Below are positions 25,012 through 37,255 of a stretch of DNA of 64,000 nucleotides, piece by piece. The translations under genes and the position numbers were made by a program. The DNA is from Paracoccus jeotgali (GTDB lineage Bacteria > Pseudomonadota > Alphaproteobacteria > Rhodobacterales > Rhodobacteraceae). Where the stretch lies: contig NZ_CP025583.1 of NCBI RefSeq assembly GCF_002865605.1, forward strand, positions 1,716,501-1,780,500. The letters are read 5' to 3'. A model generated the notes under the pieces. That model was not told the origin of the DNA. It made no database searches and saw only the letters and a list, made by a program, of their open reading frames with translations. Each line of letters opens with the position of its first letter. The stretch's first letter is position 1.

Positions 25012-26463
25012 ATGTTCCATAACTGGACCGCCACCGCCGTCACGGCGCTAAGCCTGCTGGCCGCGCCCGCGCTTGCCGCGCCGGATTCGATCACTCTGGG
25101 CATGGTGCTGGAACCGCCCAGCCTCGACCCGACCGCCAATGCCGCCGCCGCCATCGACGAGGTGGTCTATGCCAACCTGTTCGAGGGGCTGACCCGGTTC
25201 GGCCCCGACGGCACCATCCAGCCGGCGCTGGCCGAAAGCTGGGAGGTCAGCGAGGACGGCAAGACCTGGACCTTTCACCTGCATGAGGGCGTGACCTTCC
25301 ATGACGGCGCCGAGTTCGATGCGTCCGACGCGGTTTTTTCGCTTGACCGCGCCCGCGCGCCGGAGTCGACCAACGCGCAAAAGCAGTTGTTCGAGGGGAT
25401 CACGGAGGTCGAGGCCGTCGATCCCAGCACGCTGCGGATCGTGCTGGACGCGCCGGACGGGACCCTGCCCTTCAAGCTCGCCTGGGGCGACGCGGTCATG
25501 CTGGACCCGGCCAGCGCCGAGACGGCGGCCAGCAAGCCCATCGGGACCGGCCCCTTCCGCTTTGTCGACTGGAAGCAGGGCGATTCGATCCAGCTTGCCG
25601 CCTATGACGGCTATTGGGGCGACAAGCCCGCGCTGAGCAGCGCCACCTTTCGCTTCATCAGCGATCCGACCGCCGCCTTTGCCGCCATGATGGCCGAGGA
25701 TGTGGACGCCTTCCCGATCTATCCCGCGCCCGAGACGCTGGCCCAGCTTGGCGCCGATCCGCGCTTCAAGGTCATCGTCGGCACCACCGAGGGCGAGACG
25801 ATCCTCGCGCTGAACAAGGCCGTGCCGCCGCTGGACGATGTGCGCGTGCGTCAGGCCATCGCCCATGCCGTCGACCGGCAGGAGCTGATCGACGGCGCCA
25901 TGTTCGGCTATGGCACGCCCATCGGCACCCATTTCGCGCCGCACCACCCGGATTACGTCGATCTGACCGACCGCTCGGCCCATGACCCCGACGCCGCCCG
26001 CGCGCTGCTGGCCGAGGCCGGGGCCGAGGGGCTGAAGCTGCGCCTTGCCCTGCCGCCCACGCCCTATGCCCGGCGCGGCGGCGAGTTGCTGGCAGCCCAG
26101 CTTCGCGATGTCGGGATCGAGACCACGATCACCAACATGGAATGGGCGCAGTGGCTCGAGACGGTGTTCAAGGGCAAGGATTACGACATGACCATCATCA
26201 GCCATGTCGAGCCGATGGATATCGAGATCTATGCCCGCGACGAGTATTACTTCAACTATAACAACCCGGAGCTGAAAAAGGTGATGGCCGAGGCGCGCAC
26301 CACCGTCGATGACGCCAAGCGCTCTGACCTGCTGAAAGAGGCGCAGCGGATCATCGCGGATGATTACGCGAATATCTACCTGTTCCAGCTCGCCAAGACC
26401 GGGGTCGCCAATGCCAAGATCGAGGGGCTGTGGGAAAACACCCCCACCCCGCCAACGATCTGA
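25012..26463 (+). CDS. ABC transporter substrate-binding protein, family 5 (peptide/nickel type)
   Basis: A 483-residue periplasmic binding protein. Signal peptide LSLLAAPALA precedes APDSITLGM. The SBP_bac_5 pattern is clear: LEPPSLDPTANAAAAIDEVV, ANLFEGLTRFGPDG, LAESWEVSEDGKTWTFHLHEGVTFHDG and RQAIAHAVDRQELI. Members bind peptides, opines, nickel or other amphiphiles; the ligand is not apparent. It has the ribosome site TGGGGGGAAC and its own terminator, but no permease or ATPase genes beside it, so it must use subunits encoded elsewhere. A short AT-rich stretch upstream (AAAATAT near 24964) may hold its promoter. Confidence 0.9.
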   Translation: MFHNWTATAVTALSLLAAPALAAPDSITLGMVLEPPSLDPTANAAAAIDEVVYANLFEGLTRFGPDGTIQPALAESWEVSEDGKTWTFHLHEGVTFHDGAEFDASDAVFSLDRARAPESTNAQKQLFEGITEVEAVDPSTLRIVLDAPDGTLPFKLAWGDAVMLDPASAETAASKPIGTGPFRFVDWKQGDSIQLAAYDGYWGDKPALSSATFRFISDPTAAFAAMMAEDVDAFPIYPAPETLAQLGADPRFKVIVGTTEGETILALNKAVPPLDDVRVRQAIAHAVDRQELIDGAMFGYGTPIGTHFAPHHPDYVDLTDRSAHDPDAARALLAEAGAEGLKLRLALPPTPYARRGGELLAAQLRDVGIETTITNMEWAQWLETVFKGKDYDMTIISHVEPMDIEIYARDEYYFNYNNPELKKVMAEARTTVDDAKRSDLLKEAQRIIADDYANIYLFQLAKTGVANAKIEGLWENTPTPPTI

Positions 26464-26506
26464 CCGGGGTTCACTGGGTCGATTGAGCCGCCAAACCGAG
26501 GAATGG

Positions 26507-26533
26507 GGGCGTCGCGTCTGCGGCGCCCTTTTT
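26507..26533 (+). terminator. Intrinsic terminator of the binding-protein gene
   Basis: GGGCGTCGC (26507-26515) pairs with GCGGCGCCC (26520-26528, one G-U) around GTCT and is followed by five T residues. It lies 43 bases after the stop codon at 26463. Confidence 0.85.
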
Positions 26534-26540
26534 CGTGCGG

Positions 26541-27467
26541 TCAGTTCCGCAGCACGATGCAGGACAGCCCCACGGTGCGGGCCTTCTGGCAGAACAGGTT
26601 CGCTTCGCTGCGCGAGTTCCAGCCCACCTGCGCGGTATAGACCTTGCGCGTGCCCTTGCGCAGCGAGCGGCGGACATAGCTGACCTGCTTGGGGCCAAGG
26701 ATCGGGCGCAGCGCCCGGTTCAGCCGCTGCACCTGCCCCTGCGCACCGCCTTTGGAGGGGTGAGAGGCCAGGATCACGCCCCAGGGCAGGACCGGCGACT
26801 GACCCGAGGGCGCGAATTCGCGCAGCTGCCGGTTGCCCGCCAGCCGGATGCAGGCATCCAGAAACGGCGCGTCGCCATCCAGCCGCAGATCCAGCTTGTC
26901 CGGGCCGGGCGGGTCCTCGCGCCAGCGCCAGGCGTTGAAGCCGGTGATCGCCTCGACATAATCCTGCGTCTCGTAAGGCAGCGTGCCACCGTCGCGCATG
27001 AAATCCGCCGCCCGCCGCTCGCCGCCATTATAGGCCACCGCCGCCAGCCCCAGCGAGCCATAAAAGCGGCTGAGGCGCGACAGATAGGACGCCGCGACCT
27101 GGATCGCCTCGGCCGGGTTAAAAGGGTCGTGCAGCCCGACGATCCGCGCGGTGCCGGGCATGAACTGCGCGATCCCCTCGGCACCAACGGGCGACAGGGC
27201 CGAGGGCTCGAACCGGCTCTCTTTCCAGATCAGGCGGGCGAGGAAATGCTTGTCCAGCCCCTCGCGAGAGGCGGCGCGCTCGATGGTGCGGCAGACGTCG
27301 GGGACATAGCTTGACACCTCGATGCAATGCAGCCCATCGGCGGTGCAGCGGCGGTCCTTGACCTCGGCCACCGGCGGCAGCCCATAGACCGCATCCACCG
27401 CCGGCCGCGCCTGCACCGCGCCCGCCGCCAGTCCCAACGCCGCCGCAACTGCCCACAACCGGCGCAT
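26541..27467 (-). CDS. Lytic transglycosylase (SLT fold) with SPOR-like end
   Basis: A 308-residue exported cell-wall lytic enzyme. The ATG at 27467 gives a signal peptide ending near AGAVQA. The SLT_1 domain (about residues 60-180) shows the catalytic Glu in LIWKESRFEPSALSPVG, then AEGIAQFMPGTARIVG and VAYNGGERRAADFM. The last 40 residues (VYTAQVGWNSRSEANLFC) look like a degenerate SPOR-type peptidoglycan-binding element with two Cys (FCQKA...GLSCIV) that could form a disulfide. It converges with the binding-protein gene. Many such enzymes occur in one genome, so no symbol is assigned. Confidence 0.88.
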   Translation of the reverse strand: MRRLWAVAAALGLAAGAVQARPAVDAVYGLPPVAEVKDRRCTADGLHCIEVSSYVPDVCRTIERAASREGLDKHFLARLIWKESRFEPSALSPVGAEGIAQFMPGTARIVGLHDPFNPAEAIQVAASYLSRLSRFYGSLGLAAVAYNGGERRAADFMRDGGTLPYETQDYVEAITGFNAWRWREDPPGPDKLDLRLDGDAPFLDACIRLAGNRQLREFAPSGQSPVLPWGVILASHPSKGGAQGQVQRLNRALRPILGPKQVSYVRRSLRKGTRKVYTAQVGWNSRSEANLFCQKARTVGLSCIVLRN

Positions 27468-27633
27468 CAAAGCCCCCTCACGCGTTCCACATTCGCTTGA
27501 CCCCCGGACCTAGCAGATCGCGGCGGCGGGGGAAACGCTGGCAGGCCGGGGGTGGATCGGGATCGTCGGGCGGGGAGCGGAACGCGACACTACCGCCCGG
27601 CTGACCGGCAACGCGGCCCGCCTGCCCCATCGG

Positions 27634-28395
27634 TCAATCATCCAAAGCCGCGGCGGCGCGTCTGGCCTGACGGGCGGTCTTGCGGGCCTTGCGCTCGGCG
27701 CGGCGCAGCTTTTCCTCGGCCTTGCGGGCCTTTTTCAGCGCCTTCTTGCCCCCGAACTCGATGGCCGCGGCAATCAGACGTTCGCGCTTGTCATGGGCGC
27801 GGATGACCTTTTCGGCCCGCCGCTCGGCCTTTTCGGTGAGGTATTGCACCAGCTTGGCGCCGGTCAGAACCTCGTCGGCCTCGGTCTCGTCCGTGGGTTC
27901 GGCGGGCGCGGCAACGCCGTTCGTGCCGGGTGGGGCAGCGGTGCGGATGGCCGCAGGCTTGCGCGGGCCGCTGCCGCGACGGTCGGCGGCGGTCTTGCGC
28001 GGCAGACGGGCGGCGGGCTGGCGCTTGGCAGCTGCAACGCGCGGGGCGGCGGGCAGGACGGCGGCGCTGGCGCCTTCGGCCGGGGCCGCCTCGGGGGCGG
28101 CAGGCGGCGCTGATCCTTCCTCCGTGGCGGCGGCGTCCGGCTCCGCGCCCTCGCTGGCAGCGGCACGGCGCTGCAATTCGGCGCGGACGCGGCGAAGGGC
28201 AGCTTCCAGATAGTGACGCCGGTCGCCTTGGGTTGCATCGTCGCGGATCGCCTCGCGGGCGCGGCCCAGCTTGCCGACCAGATCATGCAAAGCCGCGTCG
28301 CCCAGCTTGCCGATCTGCGGTTTGCGGGTGCTTCTGGACCAGTCGAACTCGTCTTCGGTCAGTGCCTGTCGTTCCTGTAGGGCCAGATTCGCCAT
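27634..28395 (-). CDS. Hypothetical Ala/Lys-rich protein with histone-H1-like ends
   Basis: I do not recognise a named family. The ATG at 28395 gives 253 residues with three parts: an N-terminal folded-looking segment of about 70 residues (LTEDEFDWSRSTRKPQIGKL, DDATQGDRRHYLEAALRRV), a long low-complexity linker rich in Ala, Pro and Arg (residues about 75-160), and a strongly basic helical end (GGKKALKKARKAEEKLRRAE, ARKTARQARRAAAALDD) predicted to form a single long charged helix. No signal peptide is present. The composition is like bacterial H1-type nucleoid proteins, so DNA or RNA binding is plausible, but this is inference. It stands alone between two minus-strand envelope genes. Confidence 0.75.
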   Translation of the reverse strand: MANLALQERQALTEDEFDWSRSTRKPQIGKLGDAALHDLVGKLGRAREAIRDDATQGDRRHYLEAALRRVRAELQRRAAASEGAEPDAAATEEGSAPPAAPEAAPAEGASAAVLPAAPRVAAAKRQPAARLPRKTAADRRGSGPRKPAAIRTAAPPGTNGVAAPAEPTDETEADEVLTGAKLVQYLTEKAERRAEKVIRAHDKRERLIAAAIEFGGKKALKKARKAEEKLRRAERKARKTARQARRAAAALDD

Positions 28396-28474
28396 GCTCG
28401 ATCCCCGCGCTGCTGAGCTATTGATAGCCACGCCGTCGGGCCTTGAAAAGCACCCCTCCGCGTGATCCGCGCAG

Positions 28475-28506
28475 CAAAAAGCCCCGGCCGACGGGCGACC
28501 GGGGCT
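28475..28506 (-). terminator. Intrinsic terminator of the L,D-transpeptidase gene
   Basis: On the minus strand AGCCCCGG and CCGGGGCT (28480-28487 and 28499-28506) pair around an 11-base loop and are followed by TTTTTGC. It begins 21 bases after the stop codon of the gene at 28528. Confidence 0.85.
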
Positions 28507-28527
28507 GAATGGTGACGGCGTCGCAGA

Positions 28528-29310
28528 TCAGCCGCGATAGGCGCTTTCAACCGGGCTCGCGCCAAAGGCCGCGGCCTCGCTCACGGGGGCCTGATTGACC
28601 GGCAGCGCATAGCCTTCGGGCGATTCGACCACCGGGCCTTCATAGCGGACGCTTTCGGCCTGGGTGCGGACCTTGACGCGGGTGCCGTTCGGCACGCGCT
28701 CGAACATGTCCATGATGTCCTGGTTGAACATGCGGATACAGCCCGCCGAGGTCGCCTTGCCGACCGAGGACGGGTCCAGCGTGCCGTGAATCCGGTAATA
28801 GGTGTCGCGGCCGTTCTGATAGAGATACAGCGCCCGCGAGCCGAGCGGGTTGTCGAGACCGCCCTTCATCCCGCCCTTCAGCGGGCCGTAAAGCTCTGGC
28901 TGGCTGCTGACCATGTTGGCGGTGGGCGTCCAGCTGGGCCAGGTCGCCTTGCGGGCGATGGTGCCTTCGCCGGCAAAGTTCTTGCCGGCCGCGCCCACGG
29001 CCACGCCGTAACGCTCGGCCATGCCGCCGTCCTGCACATAATACAGCACCCGCGCATAGGGGTCGACGACGATGGTGCCGGCGCCTTCGGGGCCGTTATA
29101 GGGCACCGTCGTCCGCATCGTGCGTTCGTTCAGATAGGCGGTCTTGATGGCCTTGATCTCGACAGGCTCGCCATTCGGCCCGATATCAGTGCGGGCCTCG
29201 TAATAGCTGGGGACGGTCTTGCTGGGCGCGGTCGACGCCGTCGGCTGGCTGGGCGCACAGGCAGCGAGCCCCAGCAGGACAGCAAGCGCGATGGGATAAA
29301 GGCGCATCAT
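28528..29310 (-). CDS. L,D-transpeptidase (YkuD/ErfK) lipoprotein
   Basis: A 260-residue envelope enzyme that forms 3-3 peptidoglycan crosslinks or attaches proteins to the wall. Signal peptide with lipobox LAAC (Cys at about 18) predicts lipid anchoring. The YkuD domain spans about residues 75-205: TIVVDPYARVLYYVQDGG at its start, the catalytic motif IHGTLDPSSVGKATSAGCIR with nucleophile Cys and HGT-His, and MFNQDIMDMFERV. AAAGGAACCG lies just before the ATG at 29310. A Val/Pro-rich tail of about 40 residues follows the domain. A strong terminator shows it is a single-gene unit. Confidence 0.92.
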   Translation of the reverse strand: MMRLYPIALAVLLGLAACAPSQPTASTAPSKTVPSYYEARTDIGPNGEPVEIKAIKTAYLNERTMRTTVPYNGPEGAGTIVVDPYARVLYYVQDGGMAERYGVAVGAAGKNFAGEGTIARKATWPSWTPTANMVSSQPELYGPLKGGMKGGLDNPLGSRALYLYQNGRDTYYRIHGTLDPSSVGKATSAGCIRMFNQDIMDMFERVPNGTRVKVRTQAESVRYEGPVVESPEGYALPVNQAPVSEAAAFGASPVESAYRG

Positions 29311-29485
29311 CGGTTCCTTTTGCTTCACGCGGCAGCGTTGCTGCGGCAGAGGAAATGGGTGGCGGGGCGCGTCGATGCGCCCCCATGTCACAGGGCTATC
29401 GCCCCGATATGTCATCAAAAGCAACCCTTGCGCCGGCGGGTTCCCGACCATTTGAACACAAGCGGCCCCGCGGCCACCATTCGTG

Positions 29486-32395
<2,910 letters not shown>

Positions 32396-32473
32396 CAAAT
32401 GTCCTTTTTGCCCGCATCGAGGGCTTGCTGGCATCAGATAGGAACGCGCCGCGAAAACGCAACCGGAAAGAGG

Positions 32474-32488
32474 GAACGAAGCTGGAAC
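32474..32488 (+). promoter_or_regulatory. LexA box upstream of uvrA
   Basis: GAACGAAGCTGGAAC matches GAAC-N7-GAAC exactly (GTTC-N7-GTTC on the other strand), the direct-repeat operator described for LexA of Rhodobacter and related alphaproteobacteria. It lies 79 bases upstream of the uvrA start codon, a suitable position for repression. Confidence 0.8.
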
Positions 32489-32610
32489 GATAGGCGGCAT
32501 TTCCGTGCGGACGGATGGGCTGCGCAGCCGCTTGCCGTGGCTTTCCGGCTGACCCTCGCGCAAGACAGACGCCTGATCACGCCAATGACGCGGCCCCAAA
32601 CCCCTTAGCC

Positions 32611-32643
32611 TCAAAGCAAAACGCCCCGCCGGATCGCGGGGCG
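32611..32643 (-). terminator. Intrinsic terminator of lpdA
   Basis: CGCCCCGC (32622-32629) pairs with GCGGGGCG (32636-32643) around a six-base loop; on the minus strand the stem is followed by TTTTGCTTTG. It lies 28 bases after the lpdA stop. Confidence 0.85.
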
Positions 32644-32670
32644 CGTGTGCGTGTTCAGAACCGGAGGCGT

Positions 32671-34062
32671 CTAGAAGTGGATCGCGCGGCCATAGGCCGA
32701 CAGGACCGATTCATGCATCATCTCGGACAGGGTTGGATGGGGGAAGACGGTCTCCATCAACTCGGCCTCGGTCGTTTCCAGCGTGCGGCCGACGACATAG
32801 CCCTGGATCAGTTCGGTCACCTCGGCGCCGACCATGTGGGCGCCCAGAAGCTCGCCGGTCTTGGCGTCGAAGACGGTCTTGACCAGCCCCTCGGGCTCGC
32901 CCAGCGCGATGGCCTTGCCGTTGCCGATGAAGGGGAAGCGGCCCACCTTGATCTCGTAACCGGCGGCCTTGGCCTTTTCCTCGGTCAGCCCGACCGAGGC
33001 CACCTGCGGGTTGCAATAGGTGCAGCCGGGGATCGAGTTCGGCTTGATCGGGTGCGGCTTTTGCCCCGCGATCAGCTCCGCGACCATCACCCCTTCATGG
33101 CTGGCCTTGTGCGCCAGCCAGGGTGCGCCCGCGACGTCGCCGATGGCATACAGCCCCTCGACCCCGGTGCGGCAGTATTCGTCGGTGACGACATGGGTGC
33201 GGTCGATCTTGACGCCCAGCTTTTCCAGCCCGATCCCCTCGACATTGCCGACGATGCCCACGGCCGAGATGACGGTGTCGAATTCGTGGCTCTCGGTCTT
33301 GCCGCCGGTCTCGATGGTGGCGATGACCTTGTCGGATTTGCGGTCCAGCGACTTGACGCTGGCCTTTTCCATGATCGTCATGCCCTGCTTGACGAACTGC
33401 TTTTTGGCCAGCGCGCTGATCTCGGCATCCTCGACCGGCAGCACCCGGTCCATCACCTCGACCACGGTGGTCTTGGCGCCGAGCGTGTTGAAGAAGCTGG
33501 CGAATTCGATCCCGATGGCGCCAGAGCCGATGACCAGCAGCTTTTGCGGCATATGCGGCGGCTTCAGCGCGTGGCGATAGCTCCACACCCGCTTGCCGTC
33601 CGCTTCCAGCCCCGGCAGTTCGCGGGCGCGTGCGCCGGTGGCGAGGATGATCGACTTGGCGGTCATCTCTTCGCTGCCCTTGTCGGTCTTGACGGTGATC
33701 TTGCCGGGCGCGGTGATCGCGGCCTCGCCCATGACCACAGTCACCTTGTTCTTTTTCAGCAGATGCCCGATCCCGCCAGACAGCTGCTTGGCGACCCCGC
33801 GCGAGCGGTCGACGACCTTGTCCAAATCATAGCCCGGCTTTTCGACCGACAAACCGAATTCTTTGGCGCGGTGCATCAGGTGGAACACCTCGGCCGAGCG
33901 CAGCAGCGCCTTGGTCGGGATGCAGCCCCAGTTCAGGCAGATCCCGCCCAGATTCTCGCGTTCGACGCAGGCGACCTTGAGGCCAAGTTGCGCGGCCCGG
34001 ATCGCAGCGACATAGCCGCCCGGCCCTGTCCCGATCACTATCACGTCGAAATTCTGCGCCAT
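32671..34062 (-). CDS. lpdA: Dihydrolipoyl dehydrogenase
   Basis: E3 flavoprotein that reoxidises dihydrolipoamide of the 2-oxoacid dehydrogenase complexes; 463 residues. FAD site [19 protein letters not shown], redox disulfide [19 protein letters not shown] site [17 protein letters not shown], second FAD motif [10 protein letters not shown] and the catalytic His-Glu region near [13 protein letters not shown] are all present. No E1 or E2 genes are adjacent, so it is an unlinked copy here. The AAGGAG ribosome site is 7 bases from the ATG, and an 18-base palindrome (TGGTTTAGCGTTAAACCA) lies immediately upstream, suggesting specific regulation. Confidence 0.96.
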   Translation of the reverse strand: MAQNFDVIVIGTGPGGYVAAIRAAQLGLKVACVERENLGGICLNWGCIPTKALLRSAEVFHLMHRAKEFGLSVEKPGYDLDKVVDRSRGVAKQLSGGIGHLLKKNKVTVVMGEAAITAPGKITVKTDKGSEEMTAKSIILATGARARELPGLEADGKRVWSYRHALKPPHMPQKLLVIGSGAIGIEFASFFNTLGAKTTVVEVMDRVLPVEDAEISALAKKQFVKQGMTIMEKASVKSLDRKSDKVIATIETGGKTESHEFDTVISAVGIVGNVEGIGLEKLGVKIDRTHVVTDEYCRTGVEGLYAIGDVAGAPWLAHKASHEGVMVAELIAGQKPHPIKPNSIPGCTYCNPQVASVGLTEEKAKAAGYEIKVGRFPFIGNGKAIALGEPEGLVKTVFDAKTGELLGAHMVGAEVTELIQGYVVGRTLETTEAELMETVFPHPTLSEMMHESVLSAYGRAIHF

Positions 34063-34082
34063 GCGGATCTCCTTGGCAAAAC

Positions 34083-34100
34083 TGGTTTAGCGTTAAACCA
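34083..34100. promoter_or_regulatory. 18-bp palindrome in front of lpdA
   Basis: TGGTTTA (34083-34089) and TAAACCA (34094-34100) are perfect inverted arms around GCGT, with CG at the exact centre, the form typical of LacI-family operators. It lies 21 bases upstream of the lpdA start codon and just outside the ribosome site. The binding protein is unknown. Confidence 0.55.
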
Positions 34101-34101
34101 T

Positions 34102-34680
34102 TCAGTGAGCCCCATCAAGCGACAGCTTGCCCTGCACCATCGCGCCATAGCCGCCGGCGTCCAGAAAGGCGCGTTCATTGGGACGGGTCTCGCGCCCCAG
34201 CGCCTCGTTGCGCCAGGGAAAGCGGCCGAAGGTCTGGATCACGTCGCGGTGCATCTTGGCGTGGCGCAGGTTCGATTCCGCCTCGGGCAGGCGTTCCTTG
34301 AACAGGGCGACGCAATGATTCTGGTCGCCCAGCTCTTCGGAGTGCATGAAGGGAACATAGACGAACTGCCGCAGCAGCGGGTCGAGTTTCATGTCGTGGC
34401 CCGCGTCGATGGCCGACTGCGCCAGCTTGCGGGCCAGCATGTCGGTGGCAAAGCTGCGCGAATCGTCGCGGAACATGTTGCGCGGGAACTGGTCGGTCAG
34501 CAGGATCGAGGCCAAGGCACCGTCGGGGCTGTCGGACCACTCCGCCGTCAGTTCCGAGGCCCGCTGCCACGCATCCAGAAACCGGTCGCGGATCTTGTCG
34601 TCCAGCGCGACGCTGCCCTGATACCAGTGCTGCTCGCCGACCTCGTCGACCCAGAACCCGATCACATCCTGCGGCGTCAT
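34102..34680 (-). CDS. DUF924 family protein
   Basis: A 192-residue cytosolic protein of the DUF924 family, all-helical and TPR-like, of unknown biochemical function. Family motifs: VIGFWVDEVGEQHWYQG at the start, ASILLTDQFPRNMFRDDSRSF, YVPFMHSEELGDQNHCVALF and FPWRNEALGRETRPNERAFL. The ATG at 34680 is the point where homology begins, although the frame is open upstream. It is on the same strand as lpdA and separated from it by 39 bases holding the palindrome, so the two may be transcribed separately. Confidence 0.9.
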   Translation of the reverse strand: MTPQDVIGFWVDEVGEQHWYQGSVALDDKIRDRFLDAWQRASELTAEWSDSPDGALASILLTDQFPRNMFRDDSRSFATDMLARKLAQSAIDAGHDMKLDPLLRQFVYVPFMHSEELGDQNHCVALFKERLPEAESNLRHAKMHRDVIQTFGRFPWRNEALGRETRPNERAFLDAGGYGAMVQGKLSLDGAH

Positions 34681-34750
34681 GCGCGACCCTCCATTGATTG
34701 TTGGACCGATGGTCGCAGCCGGGGCCGGGTCGCGCAAGCAGGTTTTCGGA

Positions 34751-36106
34751 TCAGGTCCGGGGGTCGGCTTCGGGCGCTGGCTCGGCCGTGGCCTCCTCAA
34801 CCGCCGCATCCTCGGGCGGCAGGACGGCGTAATCGGCGGCGGCGATGTTGTCGCCCAGGTCTTCGCTGGCCGGGCTGTCATCCTGCGCGGCCTCGATCGC
34901 GGCACCGACGGCGATGGTCGTCGCGGCCGGCACGATGACGGCAAAGTTGCCGGTGTCGGCCGGTGCCACGCCCTCGCGCCGGTTCATCCGCCAGGCAGTA
35001 TACAGCGCCAGCGCGATCATCAGCGTCACGATGAAGATCCAGAACCCGTTCGGCCCCAGCAGCCCCATCAGCCGCCCGACGATCAGCGGCCCGCCGACCG
35101 CGCCAAGGCCGTTCAGAAAGATCAGCCCGGCCGAGGCGGCGGCCATGTCCGATGTGTCCAGGTGGTCATTGGTATGGGCCAGCAGCAGCGCATAAACCGG
35201 GTTCGACACCGCCCCGGCGATGCCCGCGACCAGCAGCGTGCCCCAGATGCCGGGATTGGCGGTCAGTTGCAGCATCACCGCAACGATGCCCACGATCAGC
35301 AGATACAGGACCAGATGCCGCCGATCCATGCGGTCTGAAATCCAGCCGATGGGAAACTGCAGGATCAGCCCGCCCAGATAGACCGCCGCGATGATGGCCG
35401 AGATGTCGCGCACGCTCAGCCCGACCACGGTCCCCCAGACCGGCGTCATGCCCAGAAGCGCCGAGAACACCCCGCCCATCAGGAAGATGCCGATGCAGCC
35501 AAGGGGTGAGACGTGGTAAAGCTGCCTGATGCTCATCCGGCCCAGGGCGCCAAAGGCGGGCGCGGGCTGGACCGACAGCAGGATCGGCGTGAAGGCCAGC
35601 GAGACCAGAACCGAAGGCAGGATGAACAGCAGAAACCCGCCCGGATCGCCCAGGTTCACCAGAAACTGCGCGCTGACCAGACCGGTCATCTGCACGATCA
35701 TATAGGCCGACATCGCCTGCCCGCGATTTTCGTTGCTGGTCGAGGCGTTCAGCCAGCTTTCGGCGGTGATATAGACGCCGGAAAAGGAGAACCCGATCAG
35801 CAGGCGCAGGAACGACCACGCGACCCAGTTCGGCACGGCGGCGTAAAGGATCAGCACCGCCGAGATCAGCGAGCCGAGCGCCGCAAAGACCCGCACATGC
35901 CCGACCCGCTGGATCAGCGCCGGCGCGGTGCGGCTGCCCAGCAGGAAGCCCGCGAAATAGCTGGCCATGACGACCGACATGCGGTCGGTCGAGATGCTCT
36001 CGATGCCGCCCCGGATGCCCAGCAGCGTGCCCTGCATGCCGTTGCCGACCAGCAGCAGCATGACGCCCAGCAGCAGGGGCCAGGTAGTGCGCAGAACGCT
36101 GATCAT
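34751..36106 (-). CDS. Major facilitator superfamily transporter, YcaD-like
   Basis: A 451-residue inner-membrane protein with about twelve membrane segments in two sets of six. The N-terminal half has [31 protein letters not shown] and [20 protein letters not shown]; the second half has [18 protein letters not shown] (the loop 8-9 MFS motif). This is the YcaD/YfkF-type group whose substrate is not known. A cytosolic tail of about 60 Ala/Glu-rich residues follows the last segment ([20 protein letters not shown]). The ATG overlaps the queA stop (ATGA), so it is translated from the queA transcript. Confidence 0.88.
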   Translation of the reverse strand: MISVLRTTWPLLLGVMLLLVGNGMQGTLLGIRGGIESISTDRMSVVMASYFAGFLLGSRTAPALIQRVGHVRVFAALGSLISAVLILYAAVPNWVAWSFLRLLIGFSFSGVYITAESWLNASTSNENRGQAMSAYMIVQMTGLVSAQFLVNLGDPGGFLLFILPSVLVSLAFTPILLSVQPAPAFGALGRMSIRQLYHVSPLGCIGIFLMGGVFSALLGMTPVWGTVVGLSVRDISAIIAAVYLGGLILQFPIGWISDRMDRRHLVLYLLIVGIVAVMLQLTANPGIWGTLLVAGIAGAVSNPVYALLLAHTNDHLDTSDMAAASAGLIFLNGLGAVGGPLIVGRLMGLLGPNGFWIFIVTLMIALALYTAWRMNRREGVAPADTGNFAVIVPAATTIAVGAAIEAAQDDSPASEDLGDNIAAADYAVLPPEDAAVEEATAEPAPEADPRT

Positions 36107-37161
36107 GGTGACCTCTCGGGCAGCAGCAGCGACGCATCGCCATAGGAAAAGAAGCGATAGCCGTGGCTGACTGCGTGCTGATAGATGCGGCTGATCCGGT
36201 CCCGCCCCATCAGCGCCGAGACGAGCATCAGCAGGGTCGAACGCGGCAGGTGAAAATTGGTCATCAGCGCGTCGGTGACGCGGAACCGATAGCCGGGATA
36301 GATGAAGATATCGGTCGCGGCGCGGTATGGCGTCACGCGCCCGTCCTCGGTCGCGGCGGATTCGAGCAGGCGCAGCGCGGTGGTGCCGACCGGGATGACG
36401 CGGCCGCCGGCGGCCTTGGCGGCGTTGATGCGTTGGGCGGCCTCGGGCGTGATCTCGCCCCATTCGGCGTGCATCCGGTGCGTGGTCACGTCCTCGACCT
36501 TGACCGGCAGGAAGGTGCCGGCGCCGACATGCAGGGTGACGTGGACGAACTCGACCCCGCGCTCGCGCAGGCGCGCCAACAGCGCGTCGTCGAAATGCAG
36601 GCTCGCGGTGGGGGCGGCGACGGCGCCCGTGTGCCGCGCCCAGATGGTCTGGTAATCGGTGCGGTCGCGGTCGTCCGGGGCACGCTGCGCGGCGATATAG
36701 GGCGGCAGCGGCATGTCGCCCACCTGTTCCAGCGCGGCGTCGAGGGCAGAGCCTTCGGCGTCGAAGTCCAGCGTCAGTTCGGCCTCGGCGATGGACAGGA
36801 CGCGGGCCGACAGCGTCTCGCCAAAGCGGATCACCTCGCCCGGCTTCAGCTTGCGCAGCGGCTTGGCAAGCGCCCGCCAGCCTTGGGACGCGGGTTCCAG
36901 CAGCGTGACCTCGACCCTGGCCGAGACCTCGCCCTGCGGGGTCTGGCGGCGGCGCTCGCCGGTCAGCCGGGCGGGAATGACGCGGGTGTCGTTCAGCACC
37001 AGCAGATCGCCCGGCCCCAGCAGATCCGGCAGATCGCTGACCCGCCGGTCGGCGATCGAGTCGCCCTGCGCCACCAGCAGACGCGCGGAACTGCGCGGCC
37101 GTGCGGGGCGCGTGGCGATCAGCCCCTCGGGCAGGTGAAAGTCGAAATCGGAAAGCTGCAT
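36103..37161 (-). CDS. queA: S-adenosylmethionine:tRNA ribosyltransferase-isomerase QueA
   Basis: Transfers and isomerises the ribose of S-adenosylmethionine to preQ1 at tRNA position 34, giving epoxyqueuosine; 352 residues. [18 protein letters not shown] at the N-terminus, [64 protein letters not shown] and [19 protein letters not shown] are all hallmarks of QueA. It is followed by the MFS gene with a four-base overlap. Its start lies 94 bases after the end of the BadF-type kinase gene, and a terminator hairpin stands between, so queA probably has its own promoter. Confidence 0.96.
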   Translation of the reverse strand: MQLSDFDFHLPEGLIATRPARPRSSARLLVAQGDSIADRRVSDLPDLLGPGDLLVLNDTRVIPARLTGERRRQTPQGEVSARVEVTLLEPASQGWRALAKPLRKLKPGEVIRFGETLSARVLSIAEAELTLDFDAEGSALDAALEQVGDMPLPPYIAAQRAPDDRDRTDYQTIWARHTGAVAAPTASLHFDDALLARLRERGVEFVHVTLHVGAGTFLPVKVEDVTTHRMHAEWGEITPEAAQRINAAKAAGGRVIPVGTTALRLLESAATEDGRVTPYRAATDIFIYPGYRFRVTDALMTNFHLPRSTLLMLVSALMGRDRISRIYQHAVSHGYRFFSYGDASLLLPERSP

Positions 37162-37217
37162 GTCCGGCTTGTCGGCCCGCCAGAACAGCAGGTCAACCCC
37201 CGGCCCGAGCGGTCGCG

Positions 37218-37242
37218 CAAAATTGCCCCGGTTTCGCCGGGG
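37218..37242 (-). terminator. Terminator of the map-kinase transcript
   Basis: CCCCGG (37226-37231) and CCGGGG (37237-37242) pair around a five-base loop; on the minus strand the stem is followed by CAATTTTG. It lies 14 bases after the stop of the gene ending at 37256. Confidence 0.7.
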
Positions 37243-37255
37243 TTTGCAGCGAGGG

